A stretch of 64,000 nt of DNA, from assembly GCF_030316825.1 (NCBI RefSeq), contig NZ_JASZYU010000006.1, forward strand, positions 1 through 64,000, read 5' to 3'. A model generated the notes under the pieces. It ran no database searches, had not been told where the DNA came from, and worked only from the letters and a program-made list of their open reading frames with translations. The DNA is from Variovorax fucosicus (GTDB lineage Bacteria; Pseudomonadota; Gammaproteobacteria; Burkholderiales; Burkholderiaceae_C). Shown piece by piece: positions 9,324 to 17,016 of the stretch (positions are counted from its first letter, which is position 1; every line of letters starts with the position of its first letter). Position numbers and translations under genes: made by a program.

Positions 9324-9593
9324 ATGAAGACTACCGACTGGTTCGTGGCTGCCGTGATCGCCACCGCGCTCTCCGGCTGCATGGTGATGCTGCCCATGCC
9401 GCCACCGCCGCCACCACCGCTTTTTGCCGCCTGGGCTGACCCCGGGCCTGCACCGGGCATGCGCGAAGCCTGCCTCGGCCAGCCCGAGGGTGTGCGCATG
9501 CCGCTGCCCGGCCGCCACAGCGAGGTGTTGACCGGCGTTTGCGAACGCGGGCCGGACGGCCGCCTGCTGCTGCTGCCGGAGCGGGCGCGCTGA
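9324..9593 (+). CDS. Small proline-rich lipoprotein
   Basis: 89-aa predicted lipoprotein. The N-terminus (MKTTDWFVAAVIATALSGC) has a charged start, a hydrophobic core and lipobox LSGC with Cys19. A run of eight prolines (PMPPPPPPPL) follows, then a short hydrophilic tail with GVCERGPDGRLLLLPE. Function unknown. It is 42 nt after baeR on the same strand and may be the last gene of that unit. A GC-rich hairpin follows its stop. Confidence 0.7.
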   Translation: MKTTDWFVAAVIATALSGCMVMLPMPPPPPPPLFAAWADPGPAPGMREACLGQPEGVRMPLPGRHSEVLTGVCERGPDGRLLLLPERAR

Positions 9594-9594
9594 C

Positions 9595-9609
9595 GGCAGC
9601 GCTGCTGCC
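9595..9609. terminator. Hairpin between convergent genes
   Basis: GGCAGC (9595-9600) pairs with GCTGCC (9604-9609) around a 3-nt loop, directly between the lipoprotein stop and the convergent porin stop. No T run follows, so it is a weak candidate for a bidirectional terminator. Confidence 0.4.
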
Positions 9610-9620
9610 CCGCTGGCACC

Positions 9621-10817
9621 TCAGAACGAGTGCCGCATCCCCAGCATGACCCCGGTCTGGGATCCGCCTGCGATCGGGTTGCTGCCGGCCGCACCGGAGC
9701 TCACAGACAGGGCCAGGCTGCCGTCGTTGGCGATATGCCCGACCGTCGCGTACAGCGCGGTGCGCCTGGACAGGTGGTAAGTGCCGCGCAGGGCGCCCAG
9801 GGTCGCGCTGTTCCGGCTGTTCTTGTAGCCGAGTCGGAAGATCTGCGCGTCGAGGGTCAAGGTCGGCAAGATGGGGTAGCTTGCGCCAACGTACCAGAGG
9901 TCGCTTCGGGGCGTCAGGCGATCGGCATCGTTGTCGCGCCGGATCAGGCCCGCAGAGAGTTGTCCCTGGCCCAGCTTCACATACCCGTTCGCCGAAATGC
10001 GTCGGTCTTTCAGCGCGCTGCTCACCAAGCCTGCAAAGGCGCCGGGACCGCCGCGGATTTCGTCGACGGCGAGGGCGGTGCCCCATGCGGCTGTGTCGTA
10101 CTTCAGCAAGGCGGACCACTCACGGCAGGCTTTGCTGCTGGTGACACTTTCGCCGGGGCAGTTGGTGCCGGCCGGACTCGGCCCCGCATTCGCAGCGTCG
10201 CGCCCGAGGCTGTAGGAGGCCCCCAGCGTGAGGCCGCCGAAGGTGCCGCGGTAGACGATGGAATTGTCGGCGCGTGCGTTCGGGATGTAGGCGTCGAGCG
10301 AGCCGCTGCCATAGATGTTGGGGCCCAGGACGTCAGCGTCCAGGAGCGACCAGAACAGCATCGTGTACTGGCGCCCCACCGTCACCGTGCCCCAGCCCCC
10401 GGACAAGCCTACGAAGGACTGGCGCCCGAAGGCGCGCCCTCCCTGGTTCAGGCCGCCTGCGTCGGGCGCAAAGCCCGACTCGAGTACGAAGACACCGCGC
10501 AGGCCGTCGCCCAGATCCTCGACGCCACGCACGCCCCAGCGCGAGGGCAGGCTGCCCGTCAGCGACGGCATGCGGATCACGTGGCCGCTGCCCGGGCCGG
10601 GCCCGATGTTGTTGACGTATTCGACGCCTGTGTCGACCAGCCCGTAGAGCGAGACGCTGGAGGCCGACGCCGCGCGTGCGCGCGACTCCGCCTCCGATTG
10701 GGCTCGCCTTGCATCCTGGTCGGGTGCGGTCGCGGGCCCACTGACGCTGGGCGATTGCGCCCAGGCGCCCACTGCGAGCGCGCCGGCCGCGACGGCTGCG
10801 ATCGATTTCTTTCTCAT
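9621..10817 (-). CDS. Porin, Gram-negative OmpC type
   Basis: Outer-membrane channel of about 398 aa. Signal peptide MRKKSIAAVAAGALAVGAWA, then Q. The mature N-terminus carries SVSLYGLVDTGVEYV and RWGVRGVEDLGDGL, standard for this porin family, and the protein ends in Phe (GMRHSF). Two in-frame ATGs exist, each behind its own GGAGACA-type ribosome site: 10832 (adds MRRHT) and 10817. I choose 10817 because it gives the cleaner signal peptide. The gene lies downstream of a Liv-type binding-protein gene and the ring-cleavage genes, so it may admit the aromatic substrate; a hairpin at 10941-10961 could separate their transcripts. Confidence 0.9.
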   Translation of the reverse strand: MRKKSIAAVAAGALAVGAWAQSPSVSGPATAPDQDARRAQSEAESRARAASASSVSLYGLVDTGVEYVNNIGPGPGSGHVIRMPSLTGSLPSRWGVRGVEDLGDGLRGVFVLESGFAPDAGGLNQGGRAFGRQSFVGLSGGWGTVTVGRQYTMLFWSLLDADVLGPNIYGSGSLDAYIPNARADNSIVYRGTFGGLTLGASYSLGRDAANAGPSPAGTNCPGESVTSSKACREWSALLKYDTAAWGTALAVDEIRGGPGAFAGLVSSALKDRRISANGYVKLGQGQLSAGLIRRDNDADRLTPRSDLWYVGASYPILPTLTLDAQIFRLGYKNSRNSATLGALRGTYHLSRRTALYATVGHIANDGSLALSVSSGAAGSNPIAGGSQTGVMLGMRHSF

Positions 10818-10940
10818 GGTGTGTCTCCTCATGGTTTGTCTCCTTGTGTTGTTGCGGGAAAAAAAGGGCGAGCGATGCCCACACCGATGCCTCGCACCGA
10901 TGGCGGCCTGAAAAGGAAGGAAGGGAGGGAGGGGGCAGCC

Positions 10941-10961
10941 GGCGCCGAAGCGGCCGGCGCC
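10941..10961 (-). terminator. GC-rich hairpin after the binding-protein gene
   Basis: GGCGCC at 10941-10946 and again at 10956-10961 (self-complementary, 9-nt loop) lies just past the stop of the ABC binding-protein gene. On the minus strand it is followed by a long C/T-rich tract (10910-10936) ending CCTTTTC. It may reduce read-through into the porin gene. Confidence 0.35.
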
Positions 10962-10972
10962 AGGTCAGCGCG

Positions 10973-12142
10973 TCACTTGGCTACGCACTGCGATGCATAG
11001 GCGTCCGCATGCGACTGCAGGACGTTTTCCGCGAGCAATCGGAATCCCGGCTTGCCGGCCGCGTCCTTGGCGATCTCGAACACGTGATAGTTCTGCACCG
11101 GGAAGTTGTTGCCGCCGAAGCGGAACGCGCCGCGCACGGACTTGAACGGCGTGGTGGCAATCGCCCGCGCCAACGCCTTGCGATCGGAAGCGTTGCCCTT
11201 GAGCTTGGCAAGGGCCGCGTCGAGCACCATTGCCGCGTCGTAGCTGAAGGCCGCATAGGCGGAGGGCATGCGCGCATACTTTTTCTCGAACGCTGCGACG
11301 AACTGGCGCGACTCTGCGCCCGGGTTGCCCGGCGACCAGGTGTCGGCGGTGATGGCGCCGATGGCGGCGGTGCCCATGGCTGCGATCGATGTGCCCTCGA
11401 TCGTGTTGGTCGTGTACAGCGGAATCTTGCCGAGCAGGCCCGCCTGCTGGTATTGCCGCACGAAGGTCACGCCGAGCCCGCCCGGATAGAACGCGAATAC
11501 CGCCTCGGGCCGGGATGCGCTCACGCGCGTCAGCTCGGCGGAAAAATCCAGCTGGTTCAGCGGCGTGTAGATCTCGTCCGCGATCTCGCCTTTGTAGAAG
11601 CGCCTGAGGCCGGCGATCTTGTCCTTGCCGCCGACGAAGTTCGGCGTCAGCACGCTGATGCGTTTGACGCCCTTGTCCGTCAGGTATTTGCCCATGGCCT
11701 CCGCCGGCACATCGCTTTGCCACGAGGTCACGAAGAGGTTCGGCTTGCACTGCGCACCTGCCGAAGCCGACACGCCGGCGACCGAGCCGAGGAATGGCAC
11801 GTCGGTCGCCGCAATCTTGCTTTGCAGCGCCATCACGACGTTGGCGAAGGTCAGCCCCGTCACGACATCGACCTTGTCTTTGTCGAGCAGCTTCGACACG
11901 GCGCCGAGCGCGACCTCCGGCTTTTGCTGGTCGTCCTCCTTGAAGAGGGTGGCCGGGGTGCCGCCGAGTTTCCCGCCCAATTGCTCAAGGGCAAGGTTGA
12001 AGCCGTCGAGTTGGTCGCGTCCGACATCGGCGGAAGGGCCGCTCAGCGTGGCAAGGAAGCCCACTTTCACGTCGGCATGGGATGCCGAGGCGACCAACGC
12101 GATGCAGAGGGCGAGAGCAGTGTGCTTGATTGTCTTTTTCAT
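10973..12142 (-). CDS. ABC transporter substrate-binding protein, Leu/Ile/Val (LivJ) type
   Basis: 389-aa periplasmic binding protein (Peripla_BP_6). Signal peptide MKKTIKHTALALCIALVASASHA, then DVKVGFLATLSGPSADVGRD, the usual start of this family. Good Shine-Dalgarno GAGGAGA before ATG 12142. Relatives near aromatic genes often bind aromatic acids rather than branched-chain amino acids. No permease or ATPase genes are in this window, so it would have to use a transporter encoded elsewhere. It follows the YciI-like gene by 83 nt on the same strand and is probably in the LysR-controlled left arm. Confidence 0.9.
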   Translation of the reverse strand: MKKTIKHTALALCIALVASASHADVKVGFLATLSGPSADVGRDQLDGFNLALEQLGGKLGGTPATLFKEDDQQKPEVALGAVSKLLDKDKVDVVTGLTFANVVMALQSKIAATDVPFLGSVAGVSASAGAQCKPNLFVTSWQSDVPAEAMGKYLTDKGVKRISVLTPNFVGGKDKIAGLRRFYKGEIADEIYTPLNQLDFSAELTRVSASRPEAVFAFYPGGLGVTFVRQYQQAGLLGKIPLYTTNTIEGTSIAAMGTAAIGAITADTWSPGNPGAESRQFVAAFEKKYARMPSAYAAFSYDAAMVLDAALAKLKGNASDRKALARAIATTPFKSVRGAFRFGGNNFPVQNYHVFEIAKDAAGKPGFRLLAENVLQSHADAYASQCVAK

Positions 12143-12225
12143 GGTGTCTCCTCACAGGTGGTTTTTGCGGTGTCAGCTCATCGTGGTTTCCAACTCGCCC
12201 AGGGCTTCGATCCGGATGCAGAGGC

Positions 12226-12606
12226 CTAGAAAAGATGGGCGGACTGATCGGACAACCGCACCGTGACGGAGAAGCCGCCCTCCATCAGCAGCCATTTCCG
12301 GACGTCGAGCGTCACCACGCCCTCTTTCACGAAGGGGTCGGACGACAGGATGTCCCGCGCATGGGAGGCCGACGTGGCGCGCACGATCGTCATGCCGCCG
12401 AGCGCACCGGGCGGACTGGCGTCGTCCGTGAAGGGGCCGGAGGCGAACAGTTCGCCGCGGCGTTCCGCCGCGATCATCCAGCGCAGGTGCGCCTCCAGCA
12501 GTTCAGGCGTGCGCGCTAGGTTGCCGGGCTTGCGCAGCGCAACGTAGAGCGGCTTGTTGAGCATGGCGCGCAGCAGTTCCTGCGCGCGCTCGTCGTGCGC
12601 GACCAT
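12226..12606 (-). CDS. YciI-like protein
   Basis: 126-aa YCII-domain protein, a ferredoxin-like small fold found as accessory or enzyme subunits in catabolic operons. Matching features are KPLYVALRKPGN near the start, LLEAHLRWMIAAERRGELFASGPF, the SPPGALGGMTIVRA strand, and DPFVKEGVVTLDVRKW towards the end. ATG 12606 overlaps the stop of the extradiol dioxygenase by one base (TGATG), so translation is coupled. Some relatives act on chlorinated aromatic intermediates (TftG); whether this one is catalytic is not shown by sequence. Confidence 0.85.
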   Translation of the reverse strand: MVAHDERAQELLRAMLNKPLYVALRKPGNLARTPELLEAHLRWMIAAERRGELFASGPFTDDASPPGALGGMTIVRATSASHARDILSSDPFVKEGVVTLDVRKWLLMEGGFSVTVRLSDQSAHLF

Positions 12607-13529
12607 CAATCACGCTCTTCGAAGTTCATGGGGAACTCCGGCGGCGGCGGAGTCGTCGCCCAGACGGCGGTCAGCTCTTGCGGCGTGACGTTCATGGCTT
12701 CCCAGCCGCTGTCGTCCTCGGGGATCACGTCGATGTCCCAGAAGTACTCGACCAGGCTGTTCCACGGATCGCGGATGTAGTGGAAGTAGTTCGAGCCGCC
12801 TACGTGCCGCCCGAGGCCGAAGCCGTCCTTGTAGCCCGCGCGCAGCAAAGTCTGTGCACCGACCTCGATCTCGTCGATGTCTGCGACCTCGAAGCTGAGA
12901 TGGTGCAGTCCCGTGTGCGTGCTCTGGGCAAAGGCCACGATGTGGTGGTCGCCCCCCGCGCTGCCGCGCAGGAAGGCCAGAACGTCGCCTGCGCGGTCCG
13001 ACACCTTCATGCCCAGCACCTCGGTATAGAACGCAACCGACCGATCCACGTCGGGAGAGAACTTGATCAGGTGGCCCATGCGCCGCGGCCGCGCCTTTTT
13101 CTGTTGCGAGGAGGGGTCGCATGCGCGCGTGCCGATGCGGCGGTAGCGTCCGGGCGCATTGATCTCGGCCGGCGCTTGCGCGTTCGACGGCAGCGGCTCG
13201 GCCACCTGCACGTTGAGCCAGTCGCCATGCGGGTCCCGAAACCAGATGCCCGCCATCGGCCCGAACGGGCTTTCGGCAATGGCCACGCCATGGCGTTCGA
13301 GATTTACGACCAGCGACGCCATGCTGGCCGCGTTGGTGCCGAGCGAGACATAGCTCAACTTCTTGCGTGCGCCGGGCATCAGGCGCAACAACTCCTGGGC
13401 ACTCCCTTCGCAGCGGAAGACCAGGTCGTCGCCCGAGACCTGTGCCTCCAGGCCGAAGAGTTCGTAGAAGGCACGGCCGACCTCGAGTTCAGGAACGGTC
13501 ATGCCCACTTGCAGTAACGAGCGGATCAT
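12606..13529 (-). CDS. Type I extradiol ring-cleavage dioxygenase (VOC family)
   Basis: 307-aa two-module vicinal-oxygen-chelate protein, the size of catechol 2,3-dioxygenases. The C-terminal module keeps the Fe(II) triad: H153 (GHLIKFSPD), H210 (LHHLSFEVAD) and E261 (WNSLVEYFWD), with H250 (YFHYIRDP) in the usual acid-base position. It should cleave a catechol-like ring next to the two hydroxyls. ATG 13529 follows an AGGAGA ribosome site. It is the core enzyme of the left arm, between the NIPSNAP protein (upstream) and the YciI protein (downstream). The true substrate is unknown. Confidence 0.87.
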   Translation of the reverse strand: MIRSLLQVGMTVPELEVGRAFYELFGLEAQVSGDDLVFRCEGSAQELLRLMPGARKKLSYVSLGTNAASMASLVVNLERHGVAIAESPFGPMAGIWFRDPHGDWLNVQVAEPLPSNAQAPAEINAPGRYRRIGTRACDPSSQQKKARPRRMGHLIKFSPDVDRSVAFYTEVLGMKVSDRAGDVLAFLRGSAGGDHHIVAFAQSTHTGLHHLSFEVADIDEIEVGAQTLLRAGYKDGFGLGRHVGGSNYFHYIRDPWNSLVEYFWDIDVIPEDDSGWEAMNVTPQELTAVWATTPPPPEFPMNFEERD

Positions 13530-13538
13530 CGTGGTCTC

Positions 13539-13853
13539 CTAGCGGATCGGCGAGAAGCTCGCCGGGGTCAGCAACTCGCTGCGCTGTCGCATCACCAGGG
13601 CAGCCGTTTTTCCGAGGAAGCTGCGCCACTGCGGATTGGCGGAGAGCGCGGCGCGGCGCGAGAGCCGGTCTTCGTAGGAGTCGAAGCCCCACAGCTGCAC
13701 GATGCGGTTCAGCTCGCCGATCTCGGCGACGAAGTACCCGATCAGATGGCCCAGCGCCTGCTGTTGCAGCGGGAGTCCTTCGGCCTCGTAGCCCGCAAGG
13801 AATTCAGGCAGCGAGCCTGGCTTCAGTTCATAGGTGCGTTGTTCGATGAGCAT
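13539..13853 (-). CDS. NIPSNAP family protein
   Basis: 104-aa protein starting MLIEQRTYELKPGSLPEFL, the NIPSNAP signature, with IVQLWGFDSYEDRLSRRAAL and WRSFLGK later. These ferredoxin-like proteins often accompany aromatic or terpenoid catabolic enzymes; their biochemical role is unclear. ATG 13853 has no Shine-Dalgarno of its own. The strong site AAGGAG (13906-13911) instead serves a 25-codon mini-ORF from GTG 13900 that overlaps this gene. It is the first gene of the left arm, 98 nt downstream of the shared LysR-type operator. Confidence 0.85.
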   Translation of the reverse strand: MLIEQRTYELKPGSLPEFLAGYEAEGLPLQQQALGHLIGYFVAEIGELNRIVQLWGFDSYEDRLSRRAALSANPQWRSFLGKTAALVMRQRSELLTPASFSPIR

Positions 13854-13950
13854 GGCCGGTCTGGAGAGATCATGCCGACGGCGTGGGCAGATGCACTCAC
13901 TCAGTCTCCTTGTTGGTGTGGCTGAATTCTGCGTTTTAGCGGTCGACCAA

Positions 13951-13984
13951 ACCATACTGAATCAATGATTCATTCGTATAAACG
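13951..13984 (-). promoter_or_regulatory. LysR-type operator, left copy
   Basis: Read on the minus strand this block begins CGTTTATACGAATGAATCAT and continues TGATTCAGTATGG. It matches 26 of 33 positions of the block at 15021-15053, which precedes the divergent right arm. The core GAATCATTGATTC is an inverted repeat. The distance to the NIPSNAP gene (about 98 nt) is right for an activator site. Confidence 0.7.
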
Positions 13985-14109
13985 CAATTTGTGGAGTGAG
14001 CCGGCCGGCGACGGCCGCAGGTGCGACGCGTGAGGAGGAGACGCAGGTGAACGCTGCTCGTCCTGAGACTCGGTGAGCCAGTCGCGCTCCGCAGAGCGGA
14101 TGGACAGCG

Positions 14110-15003
14110 TCAGGTGGAAGCCAACTGCTGCACGACGAAGTCGCGCATCCACTTGTTCGCGGGATCCTGGTGGTAGCGATCGTGCCAATACAGGAACACC
14201 TCGAAGCTTGGCAAATCGAGGGGAAGCGGCTTGATGACCAGTGGGTAGTGCTTGGCCAGCGTCTCGGCAAGGATTGCCGGCACGGACCACAGGAGGTCGG
14301 AACTCACCACGAAGTGGGGCGCCGCGAGATATTGAGGTAACCGAATCTTGATGCGGTTTCGAGCGCCCGCGTCGATCAGCGCCCGTTCCAACTGGATATG
14401 GCCGCTGCCGGAGTACTCCACCAACAGATGTTCGCTTTCGCTGAAGCGCTCTGCGGTCATCTTCTTGTTGGCGAGCGGATGCCCGGCGCGCATGACGCAC
14501 ACGTAGTGCTGGGTGTGAATCAAACGCCGATGGATTCCTGCTTCCAGCGAGGGCAGAAATCCCAGCGCGAAGTCGATTTGTCCGCCCGCCAGGCCGCTGA
14601 CAGTTTCCGGGATCGACCGGAAAACCGTTCGAAGCCGGATCCCCGGCGCGCACTGTGCGAGGGCGGCCATGATGCGTGGGAAGGACACGGCTTCGCCGAT
14701 GTCGCGAGTGCGCACGGTGAACATCCGCTTCGCCGTGGCGGGGTCGAAGCGCCGTCGCTCCACCTGCGTCTTGCGAACCATCGACAAGGAATCCAGCAGC
14801 AGGGGGGCCAGGTCCACGGCCAGGGGTGTCGGCTCCATCTTGCGGCCGACGGGCGTGAACAGCTTGTCCTCGTACTCCTCTCGCAGCCGCTTCAGCGACG
14901 CGCTCACCGCAGCCTGCGTCAGGCCGAGACTTTCGGCAGCGCCGGTGACGGAGCGGTCGCGCCAGATTGCCTCGAAGGTGTAGAGGAGGTTCAGGTCTTT
15001 CAC
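14110..15003 (-). CDS. LysR-family transcriptional regulator
   Basis: 297-aa LTTR. N-terminal winged helix: MKDLNLLYTFEAIWRDRSVT, then GAAESLGLTQAAVSASLKRL, the recognition helix. The C-terminal effector-binding domain is typical in length, with DFALGFLPSLEAGIHRRL in the first subdomain. The start is GTG 15003, the only one giving the standard N-terminus. It is divergent from the dehydrogenase operon and precedes the dioxygenase operon, and both arms share the same operator block. It most likely activates both in response to a pathway intermediate. Confidence 0.9.
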   Translation of the reverse strand: MKDLNLLYTFEAIWRDRSVTGAAESLGLTQAAVSASLKRLREEYEDKLFTPVGRKMEPTPLAVDLAPLLLDSLSMVRKTQVERRRFDPATAKRMFTVRTRDIGEAVSFPRIMAALAQCAPGIRLRTVFRSIPETVSGLAGGQIDFALGFLPSLEAGIHRRLIHTQHYVCVMRAGHPLANKKMTAERFSESEHLLVEYSGSGHIQLERALIDAGARNRIKIRLPQYLAAPHFVVSSDLLWSVPAILAETLAKHYPLVIKPLPLDLPSFEVFLYWHDRYHQDPANKWMRDFVVQQLAST

Positions 15004-15020
15004 GCACCAAGTATAGAAGT

Positions 15021-15053
15021 TGTTTATACGAGGGAATCATCGAATCGGTCTGG
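15021..15053 (+). promoter_or_regulatory. LysR-type operator, right copy
   Basis: TGTTTATACGAGGGAATCAT followed by CGAATCGGTCTGG. It lies 17 nt from the lysR start codon and 52 nt before the dehydrogenase start, so one protein bound here could control both divergent genes. It pairs in sequence with the copy at 13951-13984. Confidence 0.7.
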
Positions 15054-15067
15054 ATAGATGTCTATCC
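15052..15067. promoter_or_regulatory. Perfect dyad after the LysR box
   Basis: GGATAGA TG TCTATCC, a perfect 7-bp inverted repeat touching the end of the operator block and 37 nt before the dehydrogenase start. It may be a second regulator site or a 5'-leader hairpin. No counterpart is seen at the left arm. Confidence 0.5.
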
Positions 15068-15104
15068 GGATCGCAGAATCCGCTCACATTATTAGGAGAC
15101 ACAG

Positions 15105-16019
15105 GTGGGAAAACCTCATCGCTTTATCGGCATGATCGGCATCGGGCAGCTCGGCTTGCCCATTGCCGTCAATCTCATGCGCGCCGGCTTCAGGGTGGTC
15201 GGATTCCGCCGCACAGACCGCGAGGCGTTCTTGCGCGCGGGCGGCGAGGCCTTGCACTCCCCAGCCGAAGTGACCCGGCAGGCCGATGTGCTGCTGTTGT
15301 GCCTGCCCGGCGAAGACGCGCAAGCCGCGGTGCTCAATGGCGCAGAGGGCGTGCTGGAAGCACTCGCTCCCGGCAAGATCGTCATCGAGATGGGCACCTA
15401 CACGCGGGACTACAAGGTGCAGCAGGCGCTTCGCGTACAACAGGCCGGCGCCCGCATGCTCGAAGCCGAAGTGAGCGGATCGCCGCCCATGGTGGTTGAG
15501 CGCCGCGCGGCCCTCTACGTGGGCGGCGACGAGGCCTTGTTCCAGGAGTGCAAACCGGTGCTCGATGCCATCACGGAGCACCATTTCCATCTGGGCGATG
15601 TCGGCTCGGCGGTCGCGATGAAGCTGATCGCCAATACGCTCGTCACCATCCATACGCTCGCCGCGGCGGAAGCCATGAACATGGGTGTTCGCGCGGGCTT
15701 CGCGCCCGAGCGCGTTGCCGAAGTCATCCGTCAAGGCGCGGGCAATTCCGCCATGTTCACGATCCGCGCGCCACTGATGGCCGCGCGGGCCTTCACACCC
15801 GCTCCCGGATCGTTCAACACCTTGCACAAGTACCTGCGGCTCGGGGCGGGGATGGCGCGCGAGCTGGGTTGTGCCACGCCGCTGTTTTCTGCCGCCGCTC
15901 CGTACTTCCTGCGCGCGCTGGAAGGCGGCATGGGCGAGGAAGACATTTCCGCCGTGATCAAGCTGCTGGAAGCGGAGTCGCGTCCGTCCAACCCGAGCGG
16001 CGGCTCGTCTGACCAATGA
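15105..16019 (+). CDS. NAD(P)-dependent dehydrogenase, 3-hydroxyisobutyrate dehydrogenase family
   Basis: 304-aa beta-hydroxyacid dehydrogenase. Rossmann motif GMIGIGQLGLP at 9-19, the substrate-binding region near S124 (EAEVSGSPPMV), and catalytic K173 (AMKLIANTL). These enzymes oxidise a beta-hydroxy acid or reduce a semialdehyde or tartronate-like product. GTG start at 15105 with AGGAGACA before it. First gene of the right arm, directly behind the LysR operator, and overlapping the FAH-family gene by 4 nt. The substrate is not known; the context suggests a side-chain or ring-fission product. Confidence 0.9.
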   Translation: MGKPHRFIGMIGIGQLGLPIAVNLMRAGFRVVGFRRTDREAFLRAGGEALHSPAEVTRQADVLLLCLPGEDAQAAVLNGAEGVLEALAPGKIVIEMGTYTRDYKVQQALRVQQAGARMLEAEVSGSPPMVVERRAALYVGGDEALFQECKPVLDAITEHHFHLGDVGSAVAMKLIANTLVTIHTLAAAEAMNMGVRAGFAPERVAEVIRQGAGNSAMFTIRAPLMAARAFTPAPGSFNTLHKYLRLGAGMARELGCATPLFSAAAPYFLRALEGGMGEEDISAVIKLLEAESRPSNPSGGSSDQ

Positions 16020-16978
16020 TCTCCATGAAGTACCAACTGTTCACCTATGAAACGGAACGCACTCCGCGGTCCGGCCTTGCGATCGGCAACCACTGGTTCG
16101 ATCTGGGCGGCGTTGCACGCGCGACCGGTTGCGCGAGCCTGGCCACGGCCAGCCTTGACGAACTCGTCGACCACTGGGCGTTGTCCGTACCCGAGCTCGA
16201 CAAGCTCGCCGCCGAACTCGCTGCGAATCCAGATGGGTTCTCGACCGCTCGACTCGATGCAGACAGCCTCACGCTGCGCTCCCCATTCAGCCGGCCCGGC
16301 GCCATCTACGCGGCGGGGGCTAACTACCGCGATCACGTGGAAGCCATGGGCCGCGCCTTCAACCAGAAGCTGGTGCTCGACCCGAAGAAGGAGGGCGTGC
16401 CGCCCTGGCACTTCCTGAAGTCGGGCGCCGCGACCCTCTCCGGCCACCGGGGCGACGTTCCGTATCCGCCCCGCACCGAGCGCCTGGACTGGGAGGCGGA
16501 ACTCGCTGTCGTGATCGGCAGGCGCGCCGCGCAAGTCAGCGTGGACAGCGCACTGGACTACGTGGCGGGCTACATGTGTGCAAACGACCTGTCGGCGCGC
16601 GACCACCTGGTGAGGGACGGCGTGGATCCTTCGTCCCCCTTTCGCTTCGATTGGATCGGGCACAAGTGCTTCAACGGTTCATGCCCCCTGGGACCGGTGT
16701 TCACGCCGGCCCAGTTCGTCCGCTCGCCGGAGAACCTGGCCATCAAGCTCTGGGTCAACGGGGAGCTGCGGCAGGACTCGAACACCAGCAACCACCTCTA
16801 CGGCGTCGCCGAACAGATCGCCTACCTGAGCGAGCGCGTGGACCTGCTGGCGGGCGACGTGATCCTGACCGGCACGCCGGCAGGCGTCGGCATGGAGACC
16901 GGCACCTTCCTCAAGCGCGGTGACGTGACAAGGGTATGGATCGAGGCGCTCGGAGAGCTCGAAACCCGCATCGTCTAG
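16016..16978 (+). CDS. Fumarylacetoacetate hydrolase (FAH) family protein
   Basis: 320-aa enzyme of the FAH superfamily, which includes C-C hydrolases, hydratases and decarboxylases of meta-cleavage pathways. Visible are AAGANYRDHVEAMG (catalytic His107 region), metal ligands E160 and E162 (LDWEAELAVVIG) and D191 (CANDLSARD), and the C-terminal GDVILTGTPAGVGMETGTFL. The start overlaps the dehydrogenase stop (ATGA); an alternative ATG lies 9 nt downstream. It probably processes the ring-fission product made by the extradiol dioxygenase of the left arm. Confidence 0.92.
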   Translation: MISMKYQLFTYETERTPRSGLAIGNHWFDLGGVARATGCASLATASLDELVDHWALSVPELDKLAAELAANPDGFSTARLDADSLTLRSPFSRPGAIYAAGANYRDHVEAMGRAFNQKLVLDPKKEGVPPWHFLKSGAATLSGHRGDVPYPPRTERLDWEAELAVVIGRRAAQVSVDSALDYVAGYMCANDLSARDHLVRDGVDPSSPFRFDWIGHKCFNGSCPLGPVFTPAQFVRSPENLAIKLWVNGELRQDSNTSNHLYGVAEQIAYLSERVDLLAGDVILTGTPAGVGMETGTFLKRGDVTRVWIEALGELETRIV

Positions 16979-17016
16979 ATGCGGCTGCAACGGACAACCA
17001 GACGGAGGAGGTGTCG

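Noticed and set aside
10910..10936. Polypurine tract as a special element
   Set aside because: A simple A/G-rich run beside a terminator-like hairpin is common in spacer DNA; nothing else supports a function.
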